Source: Flavobacteriales bacterium UBA3431 (GTDB lineage: Bacteria > Bacteroidota > Bacteroidia > Flavobacteriales > Schleiferiaceae). Taken from it: 11,657 nucleotides of DNA. A program made the position numbers and the translations under genes. Below, in pieces: positions 1-7,638 of the stretch. The DNA is taken from positions 1,381 to 13,037 of the forward strand of contig DFSS01000039.1 of assembly GCA_002381225.1 (NCBI GenBank), read 5' to 3'. How positions within the stretch are numbered: position 1 is the first letter of the stretch; each line of letters opens with the position of its first letter. Under the pieces are notes generated by a model. It saw only the letters and a list, made by a program, of their open reading frames with translations, was not told the DNA's origin and did not search any database.

Positions 1-294
1 GGCGTCATCCGCCGCGATGTGGACACCAAATGGAAACTTCTCCCGGAGCACTTGGAGCGCACCTTGGAGGTGCAAGCGCGCATCTTGCAGCGCTATCCCG
101 GGGCATTGCGGGTCGGTGGACGGTTAGTCTATGCAACCTGCAGCATATTGCCCGAAGAAAATGAAGCCCAAGTGGAGGCCTTTGTCAAAGCCCAGCCGCA
201 GTTTAGCTTAGAGGAGATGGTACGCATATCTCCAGCACACGCCCATTCCGATGGCTACTTCGTGGCGGTCCTGACTAAAAATGACCATGTATGA
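1..294 (+). CDS. rsmB: RsmB-like 16S rRNA m5C methyltransferase, 3' end only
   Basis: This is the last 97 codons of a gene that enters from the left edge; the reading frame is open from base 1. The protein belongs to the RsmB/NOP2/Sun family of SAM-dependent enzymes that methylate C5 of cytosine in rRNA (C967 of 16S rRNA for RsmB), acting in the cytoplasm. The visible part begins with the family segment RRDVDTKWKL and carries the motif YATCSIL near residue 48 of the fragment. The cysteine of that motif (motif VI) is the catalytic nucleophile in RNA m5C methyltransferases. The second conserved cysteine (motif IV), the SAM-binding core and any N-terminal NusB-like domain lie off the window. The stop TGA at 292-294 overlaps the murQ start in an ATGA arrangement, which suggests translational coupling. 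The family is clear; RsmB versus a close paralogue cannot be settled from the fragment. Confidence 0.85.
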   Translation, partial: GVIRRDVDTKWKLLPEHLERTLEVQARILQRYPGALRVGGRLVYATCSILPEENEAQVEAFVKAQPQFSLEEMVRISPAHAHSDGYFVAVLTKNDHV

Positions 295-1109
295 CTTGGG
301 TAACCGAATCGGAATCGCTGCACGACGGCCTTGAACATCGTTCAACCGCGGACATCCTCGCGGGCATCAATGCGGAGGACCACAAAGTGGCCCAGGCGAC
401 GGAGCGTGCCATCCCGGCCGTCCAGGCCTTGGTCGATGCAATTTTACCTCAAATGAAGGCGGGAGGACGCTTGTTTTATATTGGGGCTGGCACGTCGGGC
501 CGTTTGGGCATCGTCGATGCATCCGAATGTCCGCCCACCTTTGGCGTCGCCCATGGCCGGGTCGTTGGCCTGATCGCTGGGGGCGACGGGGCCATTCGAA
601 AGGCTGTCGAGTTTGCGGAGGATGATCCCGAGCAAGCATGGGCGGACCTCTGTGCCCACCAGATCAGCCCTCAGGATGCCGTGGTAGGAATCGCAGCCAG
701 TGGGCGAACCCCCTATGTCATGGGAGGGCTTCAAGCCGCTCGAACCTTCGGCTGTGTTACCGGTGCCATTGTATGCAATCCGGGCTCCCCCGTCGCCCAA
801 GCGGCAGAATTCCCCATCGAAGTGGTGGTCGGCCCTGAATTCATTACCGGCTCCACTCGGATGAAATCCGGGACGGCGCAAAAACTAATATTGAACATGC
901 TCTCCACCACCTTGATGATTCAGCTGGGGCATGTTCAAGGCAACCGCATGGTGGACATGCAGCTGAGCAACGAAAAACTCGTCGCCCGCGGGACGGCTAT
1001 GGTGGCGGCCCAGACAGGGCTGGACGCAAACAAAGCGCAAGAACTGTTGTTGGCCAAGGGTAGCGTACGCAAAGCGGTTCAAGCATGGAGAGAACAAACC
1101 CACCCGTAG
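291..1109 (+). CDS. murQ: N-acetylmuramic acid 6-phosphate etherase MurQ
   Basis: MurQ cleaves the lactyl ether of MurNAc-6-phosphate to GlcNAc-6-phosphate and D-lactate, a cytoplasmic step of peptidoglycan recycling. The 272-residue protein is a SIS-domain enzyme. It has the phosphosugar-binding segment GAGTSGRLGIVDASECPPT at about residues 65-83, with Glu79 in DASECPPT, and Glu110 in EFAEDD. These sit 31 residues apart, the same spacing as the catalytic Glu83 and Glu114 of E. coli MurQ. Another conserved stretch is EFITGSTRMKSGTAQK near residues 183-198. It is somewhat shorter than E. coli MurQ (298), mainly at the two ends, but looks complete. The ATG at 291 overlaps the upstream stop by four bases. 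The last 25 bp overlap crtD in another frame. The usual partners (kinase, transporter, NagZ) are not in the window. Identity is very secure. Confidence 0.95.
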   Translation: MTWVTESESLHDGLEHRSTADILAGINAEDHKVAQATERAIPAVQALVDAILPQMKAGGRLFYIGAGTSGRLGIVDASECPPTFGVAHGRVVGLIAGGDGAIRKAVEFAEDDPEQAWADLCAHQISPQDAVVGIAASGRTPYVMGGLQAARTFGCVTGAIVCNPGSPVAQAAEFPIEVVVGPEFITGSTRMKSGTAQKLILNMLSTTLMIQLGHVQGNRMVDMQLSNEKLVARGTAMVAAQTGLDANKAQELLLAKGSVRKAVQAWREQTHP

Positions 1110-2566
1110 CCCGCATCATTGGATCGGGGATTGCCGGCATTTCGGCCGCCATCCGACTGGCCCGGAAAGGCTATGCCGTCGAGGTCCATGAGGCCAACAC
1201 GTATCCCGGGGGGAAGTTGAGTCAATTTCGGCTCGGGGCCTACCGCTTTGATGCGGGCCCCAGCTTGTTCACCTTGCCGGAACATGTCGAAGCCTTGTTT
1301 ACCCTCTGTGGGGAGCAGGCCGCCGACCATTTCCCCTACCTAAAGAAAGATGAATCCTGCCGGTATTTCTGGGAGGATGGGACGCGCTTGGTAGCGCACA
1401 GCGATCCCGAGGCCTTTGCCTTAGAGGCCGAAAAACAACTAGGCGAACCGGCGGCCCATACCCGGGCCCATTTGGCCTTGGCTCGCACGCAATACCAGGC
1501 CACGTCGGGATTTTTCCTGGAGCGCTCCCTGCACAGTTGGCGCACCTACCTACGGCCGGCGATTTTCCGAACATTGGCGGCCGTCCCCTCTTTGGGATTG
1601 ACCCGCACGATGGATGCCATGCACCGGAAACGGTTTGTTTCGCCCCACATGGTACAGCTGTTTAACCGCTATGCCACCTTCAATGGTTCAAGCCCATACC
1701 AAGCCCCGGGCACCTTGTGCATGATTCCACATTTGGAATTTGGAGTGGGAACGTTTTTACCCAAACGCGGCATGGTGGACATCACGCATAGTTTGGTCGC
1801 TCTCGCGGAACGCCAGGGGGTCGAGTTTCACTACGGTCATCGGGTGGCCCAAATCACCTACGAAGGCCGTCGCGCGACGGGGATACGCCTCGAATCGGGC
1901 GAAGTGCTGGGTGCCGAGGTGGTCGTCAGCAACATGGACGTCACACCCACCTACCGACGCTTATTGCCCCAACTTCCCGCTCCAGAAGCTACGCTGCGCG
2001 CGGAGCGTTCCTCCTCGGCCTTGATATTTTATTGGGGGCTAGACCGCTTATTTCCGGAACTCAACCTCCACAACATCCTTTTCAGTGACCAGTACGAAGG
2101 GGAGTTTCAGGCCTTATTTGAGACCAAAACCCTCTTCCCCGACCCGACGGTCTACATCAATATCACGTCCAAAGACGTACCGGAAGATGCCCCAAAGGGG
2201 GGAGAAAACTGGTTTGTCATGATCAATGCCCCCTCCAACGATGGGCAGGACTGGGACGCCCTTCGACACCAAGCTCGGGAGGCTATTTTGGCCAAAATTC
2301 ATCGTGTACTCGGTGTTGACATCGCCCCGCACATCGTTGAGGAAGACTTCTTGGATCCCGTTCGCATCGAATCGCGTACGAGCAGTGACCGCGGAGCCCT
2401 GTATGGTTCCAGTAGCAATTCAGCCATGGCGGCCTTCTTGCGCCATCCCAATCGGGGAAGCCTCAAAAATCTGTATTTCTGTGGGGGGTCGGCCCACCCT
2501 GGCGGAGGTATTCCGTTGTGCTTGCTCAGCGGAAAAATTGTTGGGGACGCAGTGCCAGCGGCCTAG
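1085..2566 (+). CDS. crtD: CrtD-type carotenoid 3,4-desaturase (CrtI/PDS family)
   Basis: This 493-residue FAD-dependent amine-oxidase-like protein belongs to the CrtI/CrtD carotenoid desaturase family. An N-terminal dinucleotide-binding fold is visible: GSGIAG at residues 13-18, the ribose-binding acidic residue Glu36, then PGGK at 41-44. FDAGPSLFTLP (55-65) and the C-terminal HPGGGIPLCLLSGKI (about 471-485) are the substrate/FAD signatures. FDAGPSLFTLP, IPHLEFGVGTFLP and NITSKDVPEDAPKG match, from memory, the Bacteroidota CrtD clade (1-hydroxycarotenoid 3,4-desaturase) better than phytoene desaturase CrtI, which has FDMGPSWYWMP. The likely role is a late step toward monocyclic xanthophylls such as myxol or saproxanthin types, at the membrane. 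The ATG at 1085 lies inside murQ, nine residues before the nucleotide-binding strand, so the 25-bp overlap is probably genuine. No other crt genes are present. The family is certain; substrate specificity is inferred. Confidence 0.88.
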   Translation: MERTNPPVARIIGSGIAGISAAIRLARKGYAVEVHEANTYPGGKLSQFRLGAYRFDAGPSLFTLPEHVEALFTLCGEQAADHFPYLKKDESCRYFWEDGTRLVAHSDPEAFALEAEKQLGEPAAHTRAHLALARTQYQATSGFFLERSLHSWRTYLRPAIFRTLAAVPSLGLTRTMDAMHRKRFVSPHMVQLFNRYATFNGSSPYQAPGTLCMIPHLEFGVGTFLPKRGMVDITHSLVALAERQGVEFHYGHRVAQITYEGRRATGIRLESGEVLGAEVVVSNMDVTPTYRRLLPQLPAPEATLRAERSSSALIFYWGLDRLFPELNLHNILFSDQYEGEFQALFETKTLFPDPTVYINITSKDVPEDAPKGGENWFVMINAPSNDGQDWDALRHQAREAILAKIHRVLGVDIAPHIVEEDFLDPVRIESRTSSDRGALYGSSSNSAMAAFLRHPNRGSLKNLYFCGGSAHPGGGIPLCLLSGKIVGDAVPAA

Positions 2567-2587
2567 CCGGTGTACAGGTGTCTGCGA

Positions 2588-2603
2588 GGCCCCTCAGGAG
2601 GCC
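2588..2603 (-). terminator. Short GC-rich hairpin over the murI stop codon
   Basis: Read on the minus strand this is GGCCTC-CTGA-GGGGCC, a six-pair stem with one G-U wobble and a four-base loop that contains the murI stop TGA. On the plus strand the same fold has a C-A mismatch, so it favours the minus transcript. It lies at the convergent crtD/murI boundary, where a terminator is expected. No T-tract follows in either direction, so it is not a canonical intrinsic terminator and may be chance in GC-rich sequence. Confidence 0.25.
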
Positions 2604-3400
2604 CAGATGTTTTCCTCAACGAGATGGATGCCCTTCCCGAAGAAGATGCGGGAAATCTTCGCAAAGCTGTCGGTGTAGTCGGACACGGCAAAATGATGCG
2701 GCGCTTCAGCGGGTGTTGAGCGCAACAACCCCCCTTCCTCCAAATGCTTGGCGACCGAATTGGCCACAATGGTGGGGATGCGCAGGAGATGAACTTTTTC
2801 CTCGAGCTGTTTGGCGATTTGGGAAGCAATGAGGGGGTAGTGGGTGCAGGCGAGTACGAGGTGCTCAATACCCGCCATGCGGGCATCATCGAGGTAGAGT
2901 TGCACCACGGCATCGGTCACGTCTCCCCGCAAGAGGTTTTCTTCAATCACAGGAACAAGGAGGGGCGTCGCCATTGGGCGCACCTCGGATTGGGGCAGTA
3001 ACTCAGCCAATTTGCGTGGGTAAATGCCGGAGGCCACCGTGGCCCGAGTCCCCCAAATGCCAATGTTCTTGGCGTGTTTGCGGTGCAGGTAATGCACAAC
3101 GGGATCAATCACATTGTAGACGGGAATGTCCAGCTCTTCTTTCAAGACGTCCAAAGCCACCGCGGAGGCCGAATTGCAGGCTACCACGATGGCTTTAGCG
3201 CCCTGCGCCATCAAATGCTTGGAAATACCCAAGGCATACGAGCGAATGGCTTCGGGGGATTTTTCGCCGTACGGCAAGTGGGCCGTATCGCCAAAATAAA
3301 GCAGGCGTTCATGGGGTAGCTTTCGAGCGATCGCCCGAGCCACCGTCAATCCGCCGACGCCCGAATCAAACAGCCCAATCGGGCCGTCTGAACGTTTCAT
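2594..3400 (-). CDS. murI: Glutamate racemase MurI
   Basis: MurI interconverts L- and D-glutamate, supplying D-Glu for UDP-MurNAc-pentapeptide; it is a cytoplasmic cofactor-independent racemase. The 268-residue protein has the N-terminal GLFDSGVGGLT motif (about residues 9-19), then YFGDTAHLPYG (35-45). The two catalytic cysteines are in ACNSAS (Cys75) and ACTHYP (Cys185). Length matches the family. The longest open frame starts at a GTG at 3403. The next codon, ATG at 3398-3400, is preferred because it overlaps the skp stop as TGATG and gives the expected N-terminus. It is the last gene of the envelope operon and ends 27 bp from the convergent crtD stop. Its position after bamA-skp-skp is the usual Bacteroidota order. 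Confidence 0.95.
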   Translation of the reverse strand: MKRSDGPIGLFDSGVGGLTVARAIARKLPHERLLYFGDTAHLPYGEKSPEAIRSYALGISKHLMAQGAKAIVVACNSASAVALDVLKEELDIPVYNVIDPVVHYLHRKHAKNIGIWGTRATVASGIYPRKLAELLPQSEVRPMATPLLVPVIEENLLRGDVTDAVVQLYLDDARMAGIEHLVLACTHYPLIASQIAKQLEEKVHLLRIPTIVANSVAKHLEEGGLLRSTPAEAPHHFAVSDYTDSFAKISRIFFGKGIHLVEENIWAS

Positions 3401-3906
3401 CACATGCCCAATTTTACCTTGACAGCGGACATGAGGTTCATGCCGCCCTTGGCGTAGATGACCATGCCTTTGCTCTGCGATGCGTCGAGGACGTACGCAA
3501 CGTTCTTCTCAGCGGCCACCGCATCAATGGCATTTTGCAATTTTTCCAGAACGGGAGTGATCAATTCGATCTCCTTGGATTGGAGTTCCTGCTGGGCGCT
3601 TTGCATGTACTGCTGGATGTTGTTGTACATCTCCTGCAGGCGCTGCTGCTCTTGGCGCTGACGAAGTTCGGTCCAGGTTCCCGCGTTGGCTTGGAGGGTT
3701 TGTGCGCCCTTCTCCAACTCGGCATTCATTTCTTTGGCTTCGTTTTCAAATTTGGCCTGCTCTGCTTGGAGGGCTTCCATGACTTTCTTGTAGTCGGGCA
3801 TCTCAACGAGGAGGCTGTCGACGTTGATGTGTCCAACCAAGGATTGGCCGAGAGCGGGGGCTGCGGTCATAGCGACCAGGGCGAGAACTTTTAGTGCGTT
3901 TTTCAT
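3400..3906 (-). CDS. skp: Skp/OmpH periplasmic chaperone, second copy
   Basis: This is a small exported protein of the OmpH/Skp family, trimeric periplasmic chaperones that hold unfolded outer-membrane proteins for BamA. The 168-residue precursor begins with a signal peptide (MKNALKVLALVAM..., likely cleavage in ALG|Q after residue 20). The family start GHINVDSLLVEMPDYKKV follows, then a long Gln/Glu/Lys-rich helical arm at roughly residues 40-115. It closes with a beta-rich segment containing VAYVLDASQSKGMVIYA. The open frame extends to a TTG at 3915, but ATG at 3904-3906 starts directly with the signal peptide and is chosen. It lies 20 bp after the first skp copy and overlaps murI by one base. 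A TACTTTTG element lies just upstream (see 3913-3920). Confidence 0.9.
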   Translation of the reverse strand: MKNALKVLALVAMTAAPALGQSLVGHINVDSLLVEMPDYKKVMEALQAEQAKFENEAKEMNAELEKGAQTLQANAGTWTELRQRQEQQRLQEMYNNIQQYMQSAQQELQSKEIELITPVLEKLQNAIDAVAAEKNVAYVLDASQSKGMVIYAKGGMNLMSAVKVKLGM

Positions 3907-3912
3907 AGGGGT

Positions 3913-3920
3913 CAAAAGTA
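3913..3920 (-). promoter_or_regulatory. Candidate Bacteroidota -7 element upstream of second skp
   Basis: On the minus strand this reads TACTTTTG, an exact match to the Bacteroidota housekeeping -7 consensus TAnnTTTG. It ends six bases before the ATG of the second skp gene. No TTTG-like -33 box is seen at the usual distance, and transcription from here would start at or very near the ATG. The motif is short enough to occur by chance, so this is a weak internal-promoter candidate. Confidence 0.25.
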
Positions 3921-3926
3921 GTGATT

Positions 3927-4433
3927 TCAGTAACCGAGTTGTTGGAGTACGTCTTGGGTGATATCATTGGACTCGTTGGCGTACACCACACTGACAGACG
4001 AGCCTTTGTCGAAGACAAAATCCAATTTCTTTTTGCGGGCCACCTCCTTGATGGCGCCGGCTACGAGGGCTTGCACCGGGGCGACGAGCTCTTCCCGCTT
4101 TTCGAAGAGCTGGCCTTCAGGGCTGAAGTAGCGCATTTGGCGCGAACGAGCGGTGTCGCGTGTCGTTTGAATGGCAGCCTTGCGCTCGGCAATCATATCG
4201 GGCGTGAGGAGCACCGATTCGGCGTCTAGCTGAGCCTGTAGGGCCGACGCATCTTCAAAAAGGCTGGCCACCTCGCCCTCCCAGCGCTTCGATAGTCGCT
4301 CAATTTCTGCTTGGGCTTGCTTGTATTCGGGAATAGCATTCAAGATGGCCTGCGTATCCACATAGCCAAGACGCTGGGCCATGCCCATCGTGGTCATGCC
4401 CAGAAATGCAAGGAGAAACCAAATGCGTCGCAT
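3927..4433 (-). CDS. skp: Skp/OmpH periplasmic chaperone, first copy
   Basis: This is the first of two tandem OmpH/Skp-family chaperones downstream of bamA; the family binds unfolded outer-membrane proteins in the periplasm. The 168-residue precursor has a signal peptide (MRRIWFLLAFLGM..., probable cleavage GMA|Q after residue 19), then LGYVDTQAILNAIPEYKQAQ, the hallmark N-terminal strand of the family. A charged helical arm spans roughly residues 40-125, and the final part includes LDFVFDKGSSVSVVYAN. The frame stays open to a TTG at 4472, inside bamA, but that adds an implausible pre-signal extension. ATG at 4431-4433 leaves two bases after the bamA stop and is chosen. It is the same length as its neighbour, but the sequences have diverged strongly. 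Confidence 0.9.
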   Translation of the reverse strand: MRRIWFLLAFLGMTTMGMAQRLGYVDTQAILNAIPEYKQAQAEIERLSKRWEGEVASLFEDASALQAQLDAESVLLTPDMIAERKAAIQTTRDTARSRQMRYFSPEGQLFEKREELVAPVQALVAGAIKEVARKKKLDFVFDKGSSVSVVYANESNDITQDVLQQLGY

Positions 4434-4435
4434 GC

Positions 4436-6910
4436 TTAGAATTGTTGACCGAGTACGAAGTGTGTTTGCCAACCGGAAGATCCGTTTTGGCCCGGCAAGT
4501 TATCAAAGCCATAGCCCAGATCCACGCCGAGAAGACCAAACATGGGCATAAAGATGCGCAAACCGACCCCTGTAGAACGCTTGAGTTCAAACGGGCGGTA
4601 GTCTGCGAAGTTGTCGTAGTTGTTACCCGCCTCGGCGAAAGCCAGAACGAAGATTTGGGCATTCGGGTTGGGCGACAGCAAATAGCGCAACTCCGTCGTG
4701 AACTTGTTGTAGAGGGCGCCGCCGCCGTCTGGGGTCAAGCTGTAGTTGGTATACCCGCGAAGGCCGATGATTTCTCGCCCGTCCAGGACAAAGTTTTGAA
4801 GGCCATCTCCGCCGAGGTAGTAGCGCTCAAATGGCGGCAAGCCGTAGTCCTTGTTGTAGGACCCCAAGAAGCCAAACTCTGAATAGGAACGGATAACAAA
4901 GTTCTTCATGATCTCCGCATAGTAGTCGCCCGTAAACTTCCACTTGTGGTATTCGATGAATTTGAACTTTTCCTCCGTGCTCAACTTGGTGTAGTCGCGC
5001 CCGTCCACCAAAGAAACGGGGGGGGTGGCTTCGAGGCTAAAGGCAATGCTTGATCCCCGAGTTGGGAAGATGGGCAAGTCGCGGTTGTCTCGGCGCAAAC
5101 TCAAGGTGTAGGCCACCGAATTCGCGATACCTGTGGTGAAGTTTCCACCGACAAATGGGTAGTTGTTGATGTCAAATCGGCGGTACTCCAAAGCATGGTA
5201 GAGGGTGAAGTAATCATCCGGCCACTTCAAACGCTGCCCTTGACCCAAGGTTACCCCGGTGATGGCAATCTTTTGGGCCGTACTGTCCGTTCGGCCGTTG
5301 TAGTTCATCGTGTTGTGGTAGGCCGAAAAAGTCACCGAATTGGGCTTCTTCCCGCCCCACCAGGGCTCTGTGAAGCTAAAGTTGTAGGAGCTGTAATAGG
5401 TGCCGTTGGTTTGTGCGCGGATGGTGATGGTTTGGCCATCGCCTGCAGGAAGGGGCTGCCATGCCTTCTTGTTGAAGAGGTTGCGCGACGAGAAGTTGTT
5501 GAAGTTTAAGCCCAAAGTTCCCACCACGGCATAGGCTCCCCAACCACCTTGCAGTTCGAGCTGGCTTGTGGATTGCTCCACCACGGTGTATTCCAAATCC
5601 ACGGTGCCAGTTACCGGGTCGGGTACGGGTACGGGGGTGATTTGGCGGGGATCAAAGTAGCCCAATTGCCCCAATTCGCGGACGGTTCGCATGATGTCTG
5701 CCTTGGAGAATAAATCGCCCGGACGGGTGCGAATCTCCCGATAAACCACATGGTCATTGGTTCGCTCGTTGCCGTTCACAATGACTTTGCGGACAGTGGC
5801 TTGGCGGCCCTCGCGAATGCGGATTTCCATGTCAATGGAGTCGTTTTCCACTTTGACCTCTACGGGAATGACGTTGGCAAAGAGGTAGCCATTGTTCAGG
5901 TAGAGCGAAGAAATGTCGTTGCTGTTGGGATCTCCGTTGATGCGTGTATTCAGGGCTTTGGCATCGTAGCGATCTCCGGCGCGAATTTTCAGAATGGATT
6001 CGAGCACCTCTGTCGGGTACTTGGAATTGCCATAGAAGCTGATGCTTCGGAAATAGTACGGGCGGCCTTCCTCGATGAAGATGTCGATCTTCAACTTGTC
6101 CTCCACGCGGTAGATGCTATCCTTGAGGATGCGCATGTCGCGGTAGCCCGCTTCATTGTATGCTTCCACAATGAGGACCTTGTCTGCCTCTAGCTTTTCT
6201 TTCTGGAGCTTGGAGGTGGTAAAAATGTTCCACTTCCGATAGCGGTGCGTGTCGTCCATGACGCGGCGGAGTTTGCCATCGGTCAGGGCGGTGTTCCCGT
6301 GAAAAACGATGTCATCAATTCGAAGACGTGGTCCCGGAACAATGTCAATGCGAAGCACGACGGCGTCGAGCAGCATGCTATCGCGTTCCGTGGCGATCTT
6401 TGCCGTGGCATCGGGAAATCCTTTTTCCTTGAAATGCTTGAGGATAGCGTTTTCTGCTGTGATCTTGAGGTTTTCGGAGACCACCATGCCGCGGGTGAGC
6501 TCAAGCAGCTCGCGGAGGGCATCTTGCTTGCCCTTTTTGATGCCTGTGAAGTAGTACTTGCTCAACTTGGGAAGGGTGGTCAACCGGAATTCCAGGTAGA
6601 CTGTGCGGTTGACTTTCTGGACCACGAAGAGTTGAACGTCGGAGAACAACTCCTGGTCCCAGAGATTGCGGATGGCCTGACCGACGCGTTCAGAGGGGAA
6701 TTGGACCTTGTCGCCGACATTCAAGCCTGAAAGGAGGCCAACCATGGTCGGATCCAGTTGATCTGCCCCGGTCACAGTGATGCCGCCAATTTCATAATCG
6801 ACTTCCGGCTTGATCTCAATGGCTTGACCCAGTTGGATTTGAGCAAAGCTCGAGAAAGAGGCCAGGGCTAAAAAAGCAGCTGTGCTCAGGCGTAAGAATC
6901 GTCGTTTCAT
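4436..6910 (-). CDS. bamA: Outer-membrane protein assembly factor BamA
   Basis: BamA is the essential outer-membrane barrel that folds and inserts other beta-barrel proteins. The 824-residue precursor has a signal peptide (MKRRFLRLSTAAFLALASFS..., cleavage SFA|Q after residue 23). About five POTRA repeats follow, near residues 42-110, 114-192, 196-282, 286-369 and 372-446, several with the typical FxGN/VNGN turn (FHGNTAL at 203, FYGNSKY at 292, VNGNERT at 378). A C-terminal 16-strand-type barrel runs from about 450. Barrel landmarks are FTEPWW (513-518), the loop-6 signature GLRGY (716-720) and a final aromatic residue Phe824 as beta-signal. The ATG overlaps the uppS stop by one base (TGATG); the stop is two bases before skp. 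The coding strand contains a run of eight C at 5018-5025 with the frame intact. The identification is very secure. Confidence 0.96.
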   Translation of the reverse strand: MKRRFLRLSTAAFLALASFSSFAQIQLGQAIEIKPEVDYEIGGITVTGADQLDPTMVGLLSGLNVGDKVQFPSERVGQAIRNLWDQELFSDVQLFVVQKVNRTVYLEFRLTTLPKLSKYYFTGIKKGKQDALRELLELTRGMVVSENLKITAENAILKHFKEKGFPDATAKIATERDSMLLDAVVLRIDIVPGPRLRIDDIVFHGNTALTDGKLRRVMDDTHRYRKWNIFTTSKLQKEKLEADKVLIVEAYNEAGYRDMRILKDSIYRVEDKLKIDIFIEEGRPYYFRSISFYGNSKYPTEVLESILKIRAGDRYDAKALNTRINGDPNSNDISSLYLNNGYLFANVIPVEVKVENDSIDMEIRIREGRQATVRKVIVNGNERTNDHVVYREIRTRPGDLFSKADIMRTVRELGQLGYFDPRQITPVPVPDPVTGTVDLEYTVVEQSTSQLELQGGWGAYAVVGTLGLNFNNFSSRNLFNKKAWQPLPAGDGQTITIRAQTNGTYYSSYNFSFTEPWWGGKKPNSVTFSAYHNTMNYNGRTDSTAQKIAITGVTLGQGQRLKWPDDYFTLYHALEYRRFDINNYPFVGGNFTTGIANSVAYTLSLRRDNRDLPIFPTRGSSIAFSLEATPPVSLVDGRDYTKLSTEEKFKFIEYHKWKFTGDYYAEIMKNFVIRSYSEFGFLGSYNKDYGLPPFERYYLGGDGLQNFVLDGREIIGLRGYTNYSLTPDGGGALYNKFTTELRYLLSPNPNAQIFVLAFAEAGNNYDNFADYRPFELKRSTGVGLRIFMPMFGLLGVDLGYGFDNLPGQNGSSGWQTHFVLGQQF

Positions 6911-7638
6911 CAGGTGCTTTTCTCGTTGAGTTGTTCACTGGTTTTGCCCATGCGGCGCTCGCGCGCAGCATATTGGGACAAGGCTTCTTCTAGATGTTCT
7001 CTGGAAAAATCGGGCCAAAGTACGGGCATGAAGATCAATTCGGCGTAACTAATTTGCCAAAGGAGGTAATTTGAAATCCGCTGCTCCCCACTGGTTCGGA
7101 TTACCAAATCGGGGTCGGGCATGGAATGGGTGTACAGGGCTTGGCCAAACGCGGTTTCATCAATGCTGTCAAGGCTGCGCTGGCCCAGCTGGACTTCGCG
7201 CGCAAGAGTTTTCGTTGCCTGCAGGATTTCCTGACGGCTACCATAGCTCAAGGCGAGGGTTAAGACCAAGGTTGAGTTCCCGGCGGTCGCGTCTTTCACC
7301 TCCTGCAATTCGCGCTGGGCACTTTTTGGGAGCAAGTCCAGCTTTCCGATGGCCTGGAGCTTGATGCCGTTTTTCATCAAGGTGGGCATCTCCTTACTGA
7401 GGCTACTCACCAAAATGCGCATCAGAGCGTTTACTTCGGCTTTTGGACGGGCCCAGTTTTCTTCCGAAAAGGCATAGACGGTCAAATATTTCACGCCGAG
7501 TTCTGCACAGGATTGGGCAGTGCGGCGCAGGGCTTCAACCCCCACCTCGTGGCCTCGAATGCGCGTGCGGAAGCCTTGCTGCTTGGCCCACCGGCCATTG
7601 CCATCCATGATAATTGCGATGTGGGTAGGGAGGCTCAT
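6910..7638 (-). CDS. uppS: Undecaprenyl diphosphate synthase UppS (cis-isoprenyl transferase)
   Basis: UppS condenses isopentenyl diphosphate onto farnesyl diphosphate to make C55 undecaprenyl diphosphate, precursor of the lipid carrier for peptidoglycan and other surface glycans; it acts at the cytoplasmic face of the membrane. The 242-residue protein shows IIMDGNGRWA with catalytic Asp12, RGHEVGV (His30), YAFSEENW (55-62), and RTSGEQRISNYLLWQ (181-195) followed by YAELIF with the Mg-binding Glu200. All are cis-prenyltransferase signatures. An in-frame ATG at 7659 would add seven residues and overlap porG by 25 bp. ATG at 7636-7638 gives the common four-base ATGA overlap with the porG stop and the family N-terminus, so it is preferred, though not proven. 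The stop overlaps the bamA start by one base. Confidence 0.94.
   Translation of the reverse strand: MSLPTHIAIIMDGNGRWAKQQGFRTRIRGHEVGVEALRRTAQSCAELGVKYLTVYAFSEENWARPKAEVNALMRILVSSLSKEMPTLMKNGIKLQAIGKLDLLPKSAQRELQEVKDATAGNSTLVLTLALSYGSRQEILQATKTLAREVQLGQRSLDSIDETAFGQALYTHSMPDPDLVIRTSGEQRISNYLLWQISYAELIFMPVLWPDFSREHLEEALSQYAARERRMGKTSEQLNEKST

Noticed and set aside
444..881. 145-codon minus-strand open frame antisense to murQ
   Set aside because: It is antisense to a clear MurQ coding region, with low-complexity composition and no motif. Other long antisense frames over crtD, bamA, skp and the CBS gene were dropped for the same reason.
4434..4472. TTG start extending the first skp into bamA
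   Set aside because: It would put 13 polar residues before an otherwise clean signal peptide. The ATG at 4433 is two bases after the bamA stop.
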